A stretch of 64,000 nucleotides of DNA from Alentia gelatinosa (taxonomy: Eukaryota; Annelida; Polychaeta; Phyllodocida; Polynoidae). Below, piece after piece: positions 24,396-36,478 of this stretch. The stretch spans positions 1,287,122-1,351,121 of the forward strand of contig OX465580.1 in assembly GCA_950022655.1 (NCBI GenBank). The letters are read 5' to 3'. The notes beneath the pieces were generated by a model. The model saw only the letters and a list, made by a program, of their open reading frames with translations, searched no databases and had not been told where the DNA came from. The position numbers and the translations under genes were made by a program. Positions within the stretch are counted from its first letter, which is position 1. Each line of letters opens with the position of its first letter.

Positions 24396-25121
24396 ACCAG
24401 TACTTACCTGATAAAACTGTGTATTTATCTGTCAGTAAACCGGTGTATATTTTGATATTTCCCTAAACGGGTCTATATTTTGATATTTAACAGGGACAGG
24501 AATACGCAGATCAGTACTTACTGGATAAAACTGTGTATTAATCTGTCAGTAAACTGGTGTATATTTTGATATTTCTCTAAACGGGTCTATATTTTTATAT
24601 TTTACAGGGACAGGAATACACAGATCAGTACTTACTGGATAAAACTGTGTATTAATCTGTCAGTAAACTGGTGTATATTTTGATATTTTACAGGGACAGG
24701 AATACACAGATCAGTACTTACTGGATAAAACTGTGTATTAATCTGTCAGTAAACTGGTATATATTTTGATATTTCTCTAAACCGGTCTATATTTTGATAT
24801 TTAACAGGGACAGGAGTATGCAGATCAGTACTTACTGGATAAAACTGTGTATTAATCTGTCAGTAAACGGGTGTATATTTTGATATTTCTCTAAACGGGT
24901 CTATATTTTGATATTTAACCGGGACAGGAATACGCAGACCAGTACTTACTGGATAAAACTGTGTATTAATCTGTCAGTAAACTGGTGTATATTTTGATAT
25001 TTTACAGGGACAGGAATACACAGATCAGTACTTACTGGATAAAACTGTGTATTAATCTGTCAGTAAACTGGTATATATTTTGATATTTCTCTAAACCGGT
25101 CTATATTTTGATATTTTACAG
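24396..25121 (+). repeat. Array of exon A acceptor copies (114/86 bp)
   Basis: Six complete copies and one partial copy of the intron end plus the first ~32 nt of DDR exon A precede the real exon. GGGACAGG occurs at 24493, 24607, 24693, 24807, 24921, 25007 and at the real junction 25121, so spacing is 114, 86, 114, 114, 86, 114; the 86-bp form lacks a 28-bp segment. Each copy carries GGACAGGAATACGCAGATCA and CAGTACTTACTGG. After CTGGA the copies diverge from the exon and reach an in-frame TAA 15 codons from the decoy acceptor. The AG at 24920 is mutated to CG; the others are intact. Confidence 0.92.
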
Positions 25122-25211
25122 GGACAGGAGTATGCAGACCAGTACTTACTGGAGTACCAGCGGGAGGAGGATGGGCCCTGGTTCCGGTTTCACAACCGAC
25201 GAGGTCAAGAG
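25122..25211 (+). CDS. ddr: DDR exon A: middle of discoidin domain
   Basis: A 90-nt phase 0-0 exon encoding 30 residues beginning GQEYADQYLLEYQREEDGPW. It aligns with the DS-domain segment of vertebrate DDRs around the conserved (G)xEFAxxYxxxYSRDGxxW and ends RRGQE, equivalent to the WGQE/HGKQ position. The acceptor is TTTTACAG at 25114-25121 and the donor GAG|GTCAGT. The previous exon should carry the first half of the DS domain, including collagen-contact residues, but I found none in 1-25121. The exon start is the seed of the array at 24396-25121. The next exon is 17.6 kb away, the longest intron in the model. Confidence 0.93.
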
Positions 25212-25689
25212 GTCAGTGCAACGCCTTCCGGTTCTACTGTTTTTATCAATATGAATATTGTACAACGGCCTGCCATGATATCTTAATTAATCATTATATA
25301 TGTAAGATGTAAGAAAATATCATTATATACCTATGACCGTATCACCTACACATACTGCCCGCTGCTACCCGTGACGTATTCATACCCGTACGTCACACTG
25401 TGACGGGGTATGTGATCACGTGACTAGCTATAATGTCGCCATTTTTAAGTATATGATAATACGAAAACGGGCTTACTGTCTTCTACGTCAAAATACCTGG
25501 TAGAATTTTCGATCAGATACATTTCTCTGCCTTTAGCATCAATAATGTTACCACGTATCTTTGACGTACGAAGACAGTAACTTGAGTAAGCCAGTTCCCG
25601 TATAATATTGCCTTGTCGCAAAGTCACCCACTCCCTATGAGGTATGTCTTGGTTTCCTCCGACTTTCAGTGAGTAGAACGTGAATTTTC

Positions 25690-28600
25690 CGTGACTACAG
25701 ATGTATGGTTTACGGTGTCATGACGATCCCGTGTGAGGATTGAGAGTCACGCGGGGTTTAGGTTCAGATGTATGGTTTACGGTGTCATGACGATCCCGTG
25801 TGAGGATTGAGAGGAACGCGGGGTTTAGGTACAGATGTATGGTTTACGGTATCATGACGATCCCGTGTGAGGATTGAGAGGAACGCGGGGTTTAGGTACA
25901 GATGTATGGTTTACGGTGTCATGACGATCCCGTGTGAGGATTGAGAGGAAGGCGGGGTTTAGGTTCAGATGTATGGTTTACGGTATCATGACGATCCCGT
26001 GTGAGGATTGAGAGGAACGCGGGGTTTAGGTACAGATGTATGGTTTACGGTATCATGACGATCCCGTGTGAGGATTGAGAGGAACGCGGGGTTTAGGTTC
26101 AGATGTATGGTTTACGGTATCATGACGATCCCGTGTGAGGATTGAGAGGAACGCGGGGTTTAGGTACAGATGTATGGTTTACGGTATCATGACGATCCCG
26201 TGTGAGGATTGAGAGGAACGCGGGGTTTAGGTTCAGATGTATGGTTTACGGTATCATGACGATCCCGTGTGAGGATTGAGAGGAACGCGGGGTTTAGGTA
26301 CAGATGTATGGTTTACGGTATCATGACGATCCCGTGTGAGGATTGAGAGGAACGCGGGGTTTAGGTTCAGATGTATGGTTTACGGTATCATGACGATCCC
26401 GTGTGAGGATTGAGAGGAACGCGGGGTTTAGGTTCAGATGTATGGTTTACGGTATCATGACGATCCCGTGTGAGGATTGAGAGGAACGCGGGGTTTAGGT
26501 TCAGATGTATGGTTTACGGTATCATGACGATCCCGTGTGAGGATTGAGAGGAACGCGGGGTTTAGGTTCAGATGTATGGTTTACGGTGTCATGACGATCC
26601 CGTGTGAGGATTGAGAGGAACGCGGGGTTTAGGTACAGATGTATAGTTTACGGTATCATGACGATCCCGTGTGAGGATTGAGAGGAACGCGGGGTTTAGG
26701 TACAGATGTATGGTTTACGGTGTCATGACGATCCCGTGTGAGGATTGAGAGGAACGCGGGGTTTAGGTTCAGATGTATGGTTTACGGTATCATGACGATC
26801 CCGTGTGAGGATTGAGAGGAACGCGGGGTTTAGGTACAGATGTATGGTTTACGGTATCATGACGATCCCGTGTGAGGATTGAGAGGAACGCGGGGTTTAC
26901 GTTCAGATGTATGGTTTACGTTGTCATGACGATCCCGTGTGAGGATTGAGAGGAACGCGGGGTTTAGGTTCAGATGTATGGTTTACGGTATCATGACGAT
27001 CCCGTGTGAGGATTGAGAGGAACGCGGGGTTTAGGTTCAGATGTATGGTTTACGGTATCATGACGATCCCGTGTGAGGATTGAGAGGAACGCGGGGTTTA
27101 GGTACAGATGTATGGTTTACGGTATCATGACAATCCCGTGTGAGGATTGAGAGGAACGCGGGGTTTAGGTACAGATGTATGGTTTACGGTATCATGACAA
27201 TCCCGTGTGAGGATTGAGAGGAACGCGGGGTTTACGTTCAGATGTATGGTTTACGGTGTCATGACGATCCCGTGTGAGGATTGAGAGGAACGCGGGGTTT
27301 AGGTACAGATGTATGGTTTACGGTATCATGACGATCCCGTGTGAGGATTGAGAGGAACGCGGGGTTTAGGTACAGATGTATGGTTTACGGTGTCATGACG
27401 ATCCCGTGTGAGGATTGAGAGGAACGCGGGGTTTAGGTACAGATGTATGGTTTACGGTGTCATGACGATCCCGTGTGAGGATTGAGAGGAACGCGGGGTT
27501 TAGGTACAGATGTATGGTTTACGGTATCATGACGATCCCGTGTGAGGATTGAGAGGAACGCGGGGTTTAGGTACAGATGTATGGTTTACGGTGTCATGAC
27601 GATCCCGTGTGAGGATTGAGAGGAACGCGGGGTTTAGGTTCAGATGTATGGTTTACGGTGTCATGACGATCCCGTGTGAGGATTGAGAGGAACGCGGGGT
27701 TTAGGTACAGATGTATGGTTTACGGTGTCATGACGATCCCGTGTGAGGATTGAGAGGAACGCGGGGTTTAGGTTCAGATGTATGGTTTACGGTATCATGA
27801 CGATCCCGTGTGAGGATTGAGAGGAACGCGGGGTTTAGGTACAGATGTATGGTTTACGGTGTCATGACGATCCCGTGTGAGGATTGAGAGGTACGCGGGG
27901 TTTAGGTACAGATGTATGGTTTACGGTATCATGACGATCCCGTGTGAGGATTGAGAGGAAGGCGGGGTTTAGGTTCAGACGTATGGTTTACGGTATCATG
28001 ACGATCCCGTGTGAGGATTGAGAGGAACGCGGGGTTTAGGTACAGATGTATGGTTTACGGTATCATGACGATCCCGTGTGAGGATTGAGAGGTACGCGGG
28101 GTTTAGGTTCAGATGTATGGTTTACGGTGTCATGACGATCCCGTGTGAGGATTGAGAGGAACGCGGGGTTTACGTTCAGATGTATGGTTTACGGTATCAT
28201 GACGATCCCGTGTGAGGATTGAGAGGAACGCGGGGTTTAGGTTCAGACGTATGGTTTACGGTGTCATGACGATCCCGTGTGAGGATTGAGAGGAACGCGG
28301 GGTTTAGGTACAGATGTATGGTTTACGGTATCATGACGATCCCGTGTGAGGATTGAGAGGTACGCGGGGTTTAGGTTCAGACGTATGGTTTACGGTGTCA
28401 TGACGATCCCGTGTGAGGATTGAGAGGAACGCGGGGTTTAGGTTCAGACGTATGGTTTACGGTGTCATGACGATCCCGTGTGAGGATTGAGAGGAACGCG
28501 GGGTTTAGGTACAGATGTATGGTTTACGGTATCATGACGATCCCGTGTGAGGATTGAGAGGAACGCGGGGTTTAGGTACAGATGTATGGTTTACGGTGTC

Positions 28601-29580
28601 ATGACGATCCCGTGTGAGGATTGAGAGGAACGCGGGGTTTAGGTTCAGACGTATGGTTTACGGTGTCATGACGATCCCGTGTGAGGATTGAGAGGAACGC
28701 GGGGTTTAGGTACAGATGTATGGTTTACGGTATCATGACGATCCCGTGTGAGGATTGAGAGGAACGCGGGGTTTAGGTACAGATGTATGGTTTACGGTGT
28801 CATGACGATCCCGTGTGAGGATTGAGAGGAACGCGGGGTTTAGGTACAGATGTATGGTTTACGGTATCATGACGACCCCGTGTGAGGATTGAGAGGAACG
28901 CGGGGTTTAGGTACAGATGTATGGTTTACGGTGTCATGACGATCCCGTGTGAGGATTGAGAGGAACGCGGGGTTTAGGTACAGATGTATGGTTTACGGTG
29001 TCATGACGATCCCGTGTGAGGATTGAGAGGAACGCGGGGTTTAGGTACAGATGTATGGTTTACGGTGTCATGACGATCCCGTGTGAGGATTGAGAGGAAC
29101 GCGGGGTTTAGGTTCAGATGTATGGTTTACGGTATCATGACGATCCCGTGTGAGGATTGAGAGGAACGCGGGGTTTAGGTTCAGATGTATGGTTTACGGT
29201 ATCATGACGATCCCGGGTGAGGATTGAGGGGAACGCGGGGTTTAGGTACAGATGTATGGTTTACGGTATCATGACGATCCCGTGTGAGGATTGAGAGGAA
29301 CGCGGGGTTTAGGTACAGATGTATGGTTTACGGTATCATGACGATCCCGTGTGAGGATTGAGAGGAACGCGGGGTTTAGGTACAGATGTATGGTTTACGG
29401 TATCATGACGATCCCGTGTGAGGATTGAGAGGAACGCGGGGTTTAGGTACAGATGTATGGTTTACGGTATCATGACGATCCCGTGTGAGGATTGAGAGGA
29501 ACGCGGGGTTTAGGTACAGATGTATGGTTTACGGTGTCATGACGATCCCGTGTGAGGATTGAGGGGAACGCGGGGTTTAG
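25690..29580. repeat. 67-bp minisatellite, about 58 copies
   Basis: Units contain CAGATGTATGGTTTACGGTA, CATGACGATCCCGTGTGAGG and AACGCGGGGTTTAGG. Copies are over 95% alike. Two common dimorphisms (GGTTCAG/GGTACAG and GGTATC/GGTGTC) are shuffled relative to each other, as expected from repeated exchange. At nearly 3.9 kb it is the largest array here. It lies in the exon A/B intron, about 480 bp after exon A, and does not contain the exon A donor. Confidence 0.97.
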
Positions 29581-29589
29581 GGTCGGGTT

Positions 29590-29830
29590 ATGGCGGGTCG
29601 TGGTCGAGCAGGAGGACTAGTTCCGGTTCCGGGTGGCCGCTTGTTCCCATCAGCTTCGCTGGTCACGTAAAACGCTGCCTGCAGGAAGACGGTTAACATG
29701 CCGGGTACCAGCGTGCAGAGATCACGTGACTCGACGCATGCGCGCTCAGCGTCTACCACAGCTGGGAGACGGAAGCGAGGCTGGATGTCATGACTCGGGT
29801 ACAATTAGACGCCGGGCTTCATTGTAGAGG
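29590..29830. promoter_or_regulatory. CpG-rich patch with E-box and NRF1-like words
   Basis: GC-rich unique sequence between two arrays, with TTCCGG ETS-like words near 29622, two CACGT(G/A) words (29663, 29724) and GACGCATGCGCGC near 29735, close to an NRF1 site. It may be an intronic promoter or enhancer; only motifs support this. Confidence 0.3.
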
Positions 29831-29869
29831 ACAATGTGGGCCGCAGAATGCGCTGCGTGATCCGTGAGC

Positions 29870-30530
29870 CCCTGAGCCACCCACCCACCACTCACTACCA
29901 CTCACCACCCCTCACAAACCCCTCACCACACCCCACCACCAGTCTCTACCCCTCACCACACCCCACCACCAGATTCTACCCGTACCACCCCACCACCACT
30001 CTCTACCCGTACCACCCCACCACCACTCTCTACCCGTACCACCCCACCACCAGTCTCTACCCGTACCACCCCACCACCACACTCTACCCGTACCACACCA
30101 CCACCACTCTCTACCCCTCACCACACCCCACTACCAGTCTCTACCCGTACCACCCCACCACCACTCTCTACCCCTCACCACAACCCACCACCACTCTCTA
30201 CCCCTCACCACCCCTCACCGCCCCTCACCACCCCTCACCACACCTCACCGCCCCTCACCACCCCTCACCACCCCTCACCACCCCTCACCGCCCCTCACCA
30301 CCCCTCACCACACCTCACCACACCTCACCGCCCCTCACCACCCCTCACCACCCCTCACCACCCCTCACCACCCCTCACCACCCCTCACCACCCCTCACCA
30401 CCCCTCACCGCCCCTCACCACCCCTCACCACACCTCACCGCCCCTCACCACCCCTCACCACCCCTCACCGCCCCTCACCACACCTCACCACACCTCACCA
30501 CCCCTCACCACCCCTCACCACTCCCCCTCC
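29870..30530. repeat. Pyrimidine/A-rich array (CCCCTCACCA, 10 bp)
   Basis: The left third has ~27-bp units (CCCGTACCACCCCACCACCA); from about 30190 it is a regular 10-bp repeat CCCCTCACCA with CCCCTCACCG and CACCTCACCA variants. G occurs almost only at the variant site, so strand asymmetry is extreme. Open frames are low-complexity. Confidence 0.95.
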
Positions 30531-30639
30531 CCCGTGTCGTGAGGTTACATACTGAGGCGGATTCATTTCGCGGATCTCGTGTCATGACTGTGGCTCGGTC
30601 CACTCTATGTACGTAGGCGGCTGATCGTGTTGACTCGCG

Positions 30640-31370
30640 GCCCGACTCGGAGCTGCTCGGAGCTGCTCATCGGGGGTACGTGGAGTCGCTCAGAAGCTCG
30701 GGGCAGCTCGGGGCAGCTCGGGGCAGCTGGGAGCTGCTCAGGGCTGCTCGGGGCTGCTCAGGGCTGCTCGGAGCTGCTCGAAGCAGGTCTTGACTGTTCG
30801 GCTCTGCTCGGAGATGCTCAATGCTGCTCGGAGCTGCTCAGAGTGGCTTTGAGATGCTCTTGGCTACTCGGGGCAGCTCAGGGCTGCTTAGCACTGCTCT
30901 GGGCTGCTCGGAAAGCTACATGGGCTGCGCAGATCTTCTCAGAGCTGCTCGGAAATCTCCGGAGGTGCTCGAAGGGCCTTAATCCGCTCATCGGAGCAGC
31001 TTGGAGCCACCCGGAACTACTCGAAGCTACTCGTGGATGCCTGAAGTTGCTTAGGACTGCTTTGGGCTGCTCGGGGCTATTCGGGGCTGCTCGGTGCCAC
31101 TCGGAGCTGATCGGAGCTGCTCGGAGCTGCTCAGAGATGTTCAGGGATGCTCGGATCTGCTCGGAGCCGGTCGGAGCTTCTCGGAGCTGCTCGGAGCTGC
31201 TCGGAGTTCGGGGATGCTCGGAGCTGCTTGGAGCTGCTCGTTGCTCGGAACTGCTCGGGGGTGTTCGGAGCCACTCGAGGCTGCTCGTTGCTCGGAACTG
31301 CTCGGAGCTTCTCGGAGCTGCTCGGAGCCGCTCGGAGCTTCTCGGAGCTGCTCGGAGCTGCTCGGAGTAG
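30640..31370. repeat. 10-bp array (GAGCTGCTCG)
   Basis: Imperfect 10-bp units of GGAGCTGCTC. The 3 x 10 relation to the codon gives open frames (Ser/Glu/Leu/Ala/Arg/Cys repeats), which I do not take as coding. The same word makes the arrays at 23090-23445 (reverse complement) and 56865-57200. Confidence 0.93.
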
Positions 31371-31589
31371 CTGAGATGACTGTGTCTATTTGACCTGCCC
31401 CTCCCTGCCCTCCTCCCGCCCTCCCGTAATTGAATGTACACGACGTGGTATCAGACGCTCGGGATTCGGATAATTAGGAGATACTTTTTAGAAACAATGC
31501 ATAATTCATGATGTACACATATAACATGCCCGAGGCAGGTCCCCGACATGATTGAGGCTACGTGTAGGGAATAAGACAAGAGTCATATC

Positions 31590-32556
31590 TCTATAAATAC
31601 TGAGTGTGTTGTAAACTAAATAACTGTGATATGAATCATAACTCTATAAATACTGAGTGTTGTAAACTAAATAACTGTAATGTGAATCATAACTCTATAA
31701 ATACTGAGTGTTGTAAACTAAATAACTGTGATATGAATCATAACTCTATAAATACTGAGTATGTTGTAAACTAAATAACTGTGATATGAATCATAACTCT
31801 ATAAATACTGAGTGTTGTAAACTAAATAACTGTGATATGAATCATAACTCTATAAATACTGAGTATGTTGTAAACTAAATAACTGTAATGTGAATCATAA
31901 CTCTATAAATACTGAGTGTTGTAAACTAAATAACTGTGATATGAATCATAACTCTATAAATACTGAGTGGGTTGTAAACTAAATAACTGTGATATGAATC
32001 ATAACTCTATAAATACTGAGTATGTTGTAAACTAAATAACTGTGATATGAATCATAACTCTATAAATACTGAGTGTTGTAAACTAAATAACTGTGATATG
32101 AATCATAACTCTATAAATACTGAGTATGTTGTAAACTAAATAACTGTAATGTGAATCATAACTCTATAAATACTGAGTGTTGTAAACTAAATAACTGTGA
32201 TATGAATCATAACTCTATAAATACTGAGTGGGTTGTAAACTAAATAACTGTGATATGAATCATAACTCTATAAATACTGAGTATGTTGTAAACTAAATAA
32301 CTGTGATATGAATCATAACTCTATAAATACTGAGTGTTGTAAACTAAATAACTGTGATATGAATCATAACTCTATAAATACTGAGTATGTTGTAAACTAA
32401 ATAACTGTAATGTGAATCATAACTCTATAAATACTGAGTGTTGTAAACTAAATAACTGTGATATGAATCATAACTCTATAAATACTGAGTGGGTTGTAAA
32501 CTAAATAACTGTGATATGAATCATAACTCTATAAATACTGAGTATGTTGTAATAAC
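31590..32556. repeat. 51-55-bp minisatellite with ~261-bp higher-order unit
   Basis: Units contain GTTGTAAACTAAATAACTGT and GAATCATAACTCTATAAATA. The linker after ACTGAGT cycles in the order ATG, none, ATG, none, GGG, and this five-unit block repeats with a spacing of about 261 bp (ATG blocks near 31760, 32021, 32282). Confidence 0.93.
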
Positions 32557-33436
32557 TGTAATATATTCATCATCACTACTGATAAAACACATCTCCCATT
32601 TACTTGTTTTTTTACCAACCTACTCGCCCACATAAACCCGTATCATTGACACTTCCCCTTTTATCGCCCACGTCCTTGACTGTCCTTGAGCAGCACTTGA
32701 GTGAGATGTGATTGTGGGAACGTCTTTACCTTGACCTGTTTACCGGTATTCACTCAGCAGCCTTCTGACACTCCTCACACCACCCTCCCTCCCATCACAA
32801 TCACATTCTGTTTACATTCACTTCATGTCCTTATAATTCATCAGCTAGATGATATTTTTCATCCCTGTTTTGGCATGTAAGGTTTTATATGATACACACT
32901 TGTCAGTTTTGTTGAGCGCGGGTCACATGCTAAATTGTTATTTAGGTTAGGAAGAGGTTATGTAGACTCTAAGTGTGCTGCAAAAACTAGTCCTTCACTA
33001 TCTGCGTGGTAGTAATGCAGAGTCTCGGCGTGACCTTGACCTTGATCAGTAGAGACGGGACCACCTGATTGACCCGCTGTTTGATATGGTTGATACTTCC
33101 GGATCCTAGACAGGCAAGTGTATAAGAGGCAGTTTACTGGGTCCAAGTGGGCTTCAGAAAATGAGCCATGGACCGAACATAACCCAAATCATTTAATTGT
33201 TATTTATTCATAACTCCACGCTCATTCATCAGTGATAAACACACCCCTTGTTCCCAGTTTCAGTGTGATTATAAAACCCCGCCACACTCTCCCCGAGTCC
33301 TGCTCGTGCTGACACCGGACCCCGACTCCCCGCCGCCTCCACACCACCCCGCAATGAAACAGGACAGATTCAGAAACAATGCCAGATGAATCAAATCACA
33401 TTACACGGCCTGACCCGGTGTGGCCCGCTGTAACGC
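32557..33436. other. Unique intronic DNA with a dispersed repeat
   Basis: 32985-33225 shares blocks with 39095-39310: GACCCGCTGTT, GGATCCTAGA, AACCCAAA followed by AATTGTTATTxATT. This suggests an old interspersed element of about 220 bp. The rest is unique, with no exon recognised. Confidence 0.5.
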
Positions 33437-33670
33437 CCGGCCCGCCCCGCACTGCCCGCCCCGCACTGCCCGCCCCGCACTGCCTGCCCCGCACTGCCCG
33501 CCCCGCACTGCCCGCCCCGCACTGCCCGCCCCGCACTGCCCGCCCCGCACTGCCCGCCCCGCACTGCCCGCCCCGCGCTGCCCGCCCCGCACTGCCCGCC
33601 CCGCACTGCCCGCCCCGCGCTGCCCGCCCCGCGCTGCCCGCCCCGCACTGCCCGCCCCGCACTGCCCGCC
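33437..33670. repeat. 14-bp CpG-rich array (CCCGCCCCGCACTG)
   Basis: About seventeen copies of a 14-bp unit, each with two or three CpGs and a GC-box-like core (CCCGCCCC). In CpG terms it is an island built from a satellite. Open frames on both strands are Ala/Pro/Arg or Gly/Arg/Ala repeats and are not called. Confidence 0.95.
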
Positions 33671-33799
33671 GAGTGGTCGGGCCGGGGTGGGCGCTGTTTG
33701 CGCCGGGGAATTGGATTGGTCGGTGGAGAATTGGCGTGTGACTGGCCGCTCATGTAGGCCTTGTGGAGAGATGGGGGGGGGGGGGGCTGCTGGCCTCCC

Positions 33800-34730
33800 A
33801 GTGTGGATTCTGTGTTTGGCTTCTGTGTGTGGCTTCTATGTGTATATTCTATTCATGGCTTCTGTGTGAATTCTGTGTTTGGCTTCTGTGTGTGGCTTCT
33901 ATGTGTGGCTTCTGTGTACGTCTTCTGTTTTTGGCTACTGTGTGTGGCTTCTGTGTGTGGCTTCTATGTGTGGCTTCTGTGTGTGGCTTCTGTTTGTGGC
34001 TTCTGTGTACGTCGTCTGTGTGCGGCTTCTGTGTGTTGCTTCTGTGTGAATTCTGTGTGTGGCTTCTGTCTTTGTCTTCTGTGTGTGGCTTCTGTGTACG
34101 TATTCTGCTTTTGGCTTCTGTGTGTGGCTTTTGTGTATGGATTCTGTCTGTGGCTTCTATGTGTGTATTCTATTCATGGCTTCTGTGTGAATTCTGTGTG
34201 TGGCTTCTGTGTGTGGCTTCTATGTGTGGTATTGTGTGTGGCTTCTGTTTGCAGCTTCTATGTGTGGCTTCTGTGTGTGGCTTCTGTGTGTGGCTTCTGT
34301 GTGTGGCTTCTGTCTGTGGCTTCTGTGTGTGGCTTTTGTGTGCAGCTTCTGTCTGTGGCTTCTGTCTGTGGCTTCTGTGTGTGGCTTCTATATGAATTCT
34401 GTGTGTGAATTCTGTGTGTGCCTTCTTGTGCAGCTTTTGTGTGTGGCTTCTGTGTGTGGCTTCTGTGTGTGAATTCTATTCATGGCTTCTGTGTGAATTC
34501 TGTGTGTGAATTCTGTGTGTGCCTTCTTGTGCAGCTTTTGTCTGTGGCTTCTGTGTGTGGCTTCTGTGTGTGAATTCTATTCATGGCTTCTGTGTGAATT
34601 CTGTGTGTGAATTCTGTGTGTGCCTTCTTGTACAGCTTTTGTGTGTGGCTTCTGTGTGTGGCTTCTGTGTGTAGCTTCTGTGCGTGGCCTCTGTGTGTGG
34701 CTTCTGTTTGTAGCTTCCTGGTCTGACCTC
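33800..34730. repeat. 13-bp array (GGCTTCTGTGTGT)
   Basis: Imperfect 13-bp units with GAATTC and ATTCATGGCTTC variants. Because TAA and TAG are rare in the unit, two plus frames stay open for more than 200 codons, giving Cys/Val/Trp/Leu strings; these are not genes. A poly-G run lies just before it at 33771-33785. Confidence 0.93.
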
Positions 34731-34734
34731 AGAG

Positions 34735-35440
34735 CCTCACAGTCTCACAGTATCACAGTCTCACAGCCTCACAGCCCGGTAACCTCACAGCCTCACAGCC
34801 TCACGGCCCGCCAGTTTCCTTGCCTCACAGCCTCACTGCTCGGAGCCTGGCATTCTGTGTGGCTCGTCTGGGTAATTGTGATTGTCGATTCCTCCCCTCC
34901 TCCCTCTCAACACTGTGCGCAAAAAAACAATCTCCTCTCAGCCCCCGCCGCCCCTCCTCGTGTGGGGGGGGGGGGGGGCATGATTGATGATAGCGGCGAC
35001 CAATGGAAAGGAAATCCTTCTGATTAGGGAAGAGGGAAGATGAGATTAGGAGAGTGGTAGGAGGATATACCTTATAGGCCCATCATCTCCTTAGCCGCGG
35101 GCCGTGTAATTGTATTGAGACAAGGAGGGGAGGGGGAGGCGGGCAGGGACACAGGCCTGCTCTTAACCCAACTGCTGCTACAGCAGGCGAATACCGCTAC
35201 CTCCCTAGACACTCCGCTGTAAGTCTAGATCGTCTGTAGAATACTTACACGAGTGCGCTTATGGATTTACCTCAACCCTCTCACGTCCAATAGAATAGCG
35301 TCACAATATCAGAACGATTTAAATTACTTCACAAATCCAGTTGGAGACATTTAAATTTCCATGTTGATGTCTTGTCTTGTCTCCTGGCTGCTGATTGGTC
35401 AATCGCCTATGACGTCTTCTCATCATTTCACAACGATTAG
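34735..35440. other. CTCACAG repeat, unique DNA and dispersed repeat copy 2
   Basis: 34735-34840 has imperfect (C)CTCACAG(C/T) units. 34964-34978 is a poly-G run. 35310-35425 is the second copy of the repeat at 12212-12345, with GATTGGTCAATCGCC and TATGACGTC at 35393-35416. No gene is seen. Confidence 0.55.
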
Positions 35441-36262
35441 ATGTATAGTTGAAGGGTGCGTATGTCATATTATGCTAATCTGATATATGATGTATAGTTG
35501 AGGGACGCGTATATCACAACTCATCTATATTATATAGTACTAATCTAATATAAGTTGTATAGTTGAGGGACGCGTATATCACAACTGACCTATATTATAT
35601 AGTACTAATCTGCTGTAAGTTGTAAAGTTGAGGAACGCGTATATCACAACTGACCTATATTATATAGTGCTAGTCTGATATAAGTTGTAAAGTTGAGGAA
35701 CGCGTATATCACAACTCATCTATATTATATAGTACTAATCTGCTATAAGTTGTATAGTTGAGGGACGCGTATATCATAACTCATCTATATTATATAGTAC
35801 TAATCTGCTATAAGTTGTATAGTTGAGGGACGCGTATATCACAACTCATCTATATTATATAGTATTAATCTGCTATAAGTTGTAAAGTTGAGGGGCGCGT
35901 ATATCACAACTCATCTATATTATATAGTGCTAGTCTGATATAAGTTGTATAGTTGAGGAACGCGTATATCACAACTCATCTATATTATATAGCGCTAATC
36001 TGCTATAAGTTGTAAAGTTGAGGGGCGCGTATATCACAACTCATCTATATTATATAGTGCTAGTCTGATATAAGTTGTATAGTTGAGGAACGCGTATATC
36101 ACAACTCATCTATATTATATAGTGCTAGTCTGATATAAGTTGTAAAGTTGAGGAACGCGTATATCACAACTCATCTATATTATATAATACTAATCTGCTA
36201 TAAGTTGTAAAGTTGAGGAACGCGTATATCACAACTCATCTATATTATATAGTACTAATCTG
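35440..36262. repeat. 65-bp minisatellite, about 12 copies
   Basis: Units contain AGTTGAGGGACGCGTATATC, ACAACTCATCTATATTATAT and AGTACTAATCTGCTATAAG. Variable positions include GTATAG/GTAAAG and AGTACTAATC/AGTGCTAGTC. Confidence 0.95.
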
Positions 36263-36478
36263 ATATTGCTCCGTTCTTTGGAAACCTATTTCTTTGTCCC
36301 ATGAAGCAGACTTCTTTACTGGATGTAAACTTTGTGAGGGAGACAGTGATAAACTTGTGTCGTGGTCCCAGTCTACAAAAAGGACAATATCCCTGTAAAG
36401 TGAACCCTGAACAATGTGGTATGAAGTCATCTGATACAAAGGAATCCCTGAACAATGTGGTATGAAGTCATCTGATAC

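Noticed and set aside
1..25121. Missing 5' DDR exons (signal peptide, first half of DS domain)
   Set aside because: I looked for the conserved WSxSTAA, GDGAWCP and VGTQGRH type words in translation and found no candidate. A profile search of this region would settle it.
30640..31370. 247-codon ORF of Cys-Ser-Glu-Leu-Leu repeats resembling leucine-rich repeats
   Set aside because: A 10-bp unit repeated three times gives a ten-residue period by chance; it is open on both strands and shows no LRR consensus.
33379..34472. Several long Ala/Pro, Gly/Arg and Cys/Trp/Leu ORFs
   Set aside because: Explained by the 14-bp and 13-bp arrays; no domain, splice signal or codon bias.
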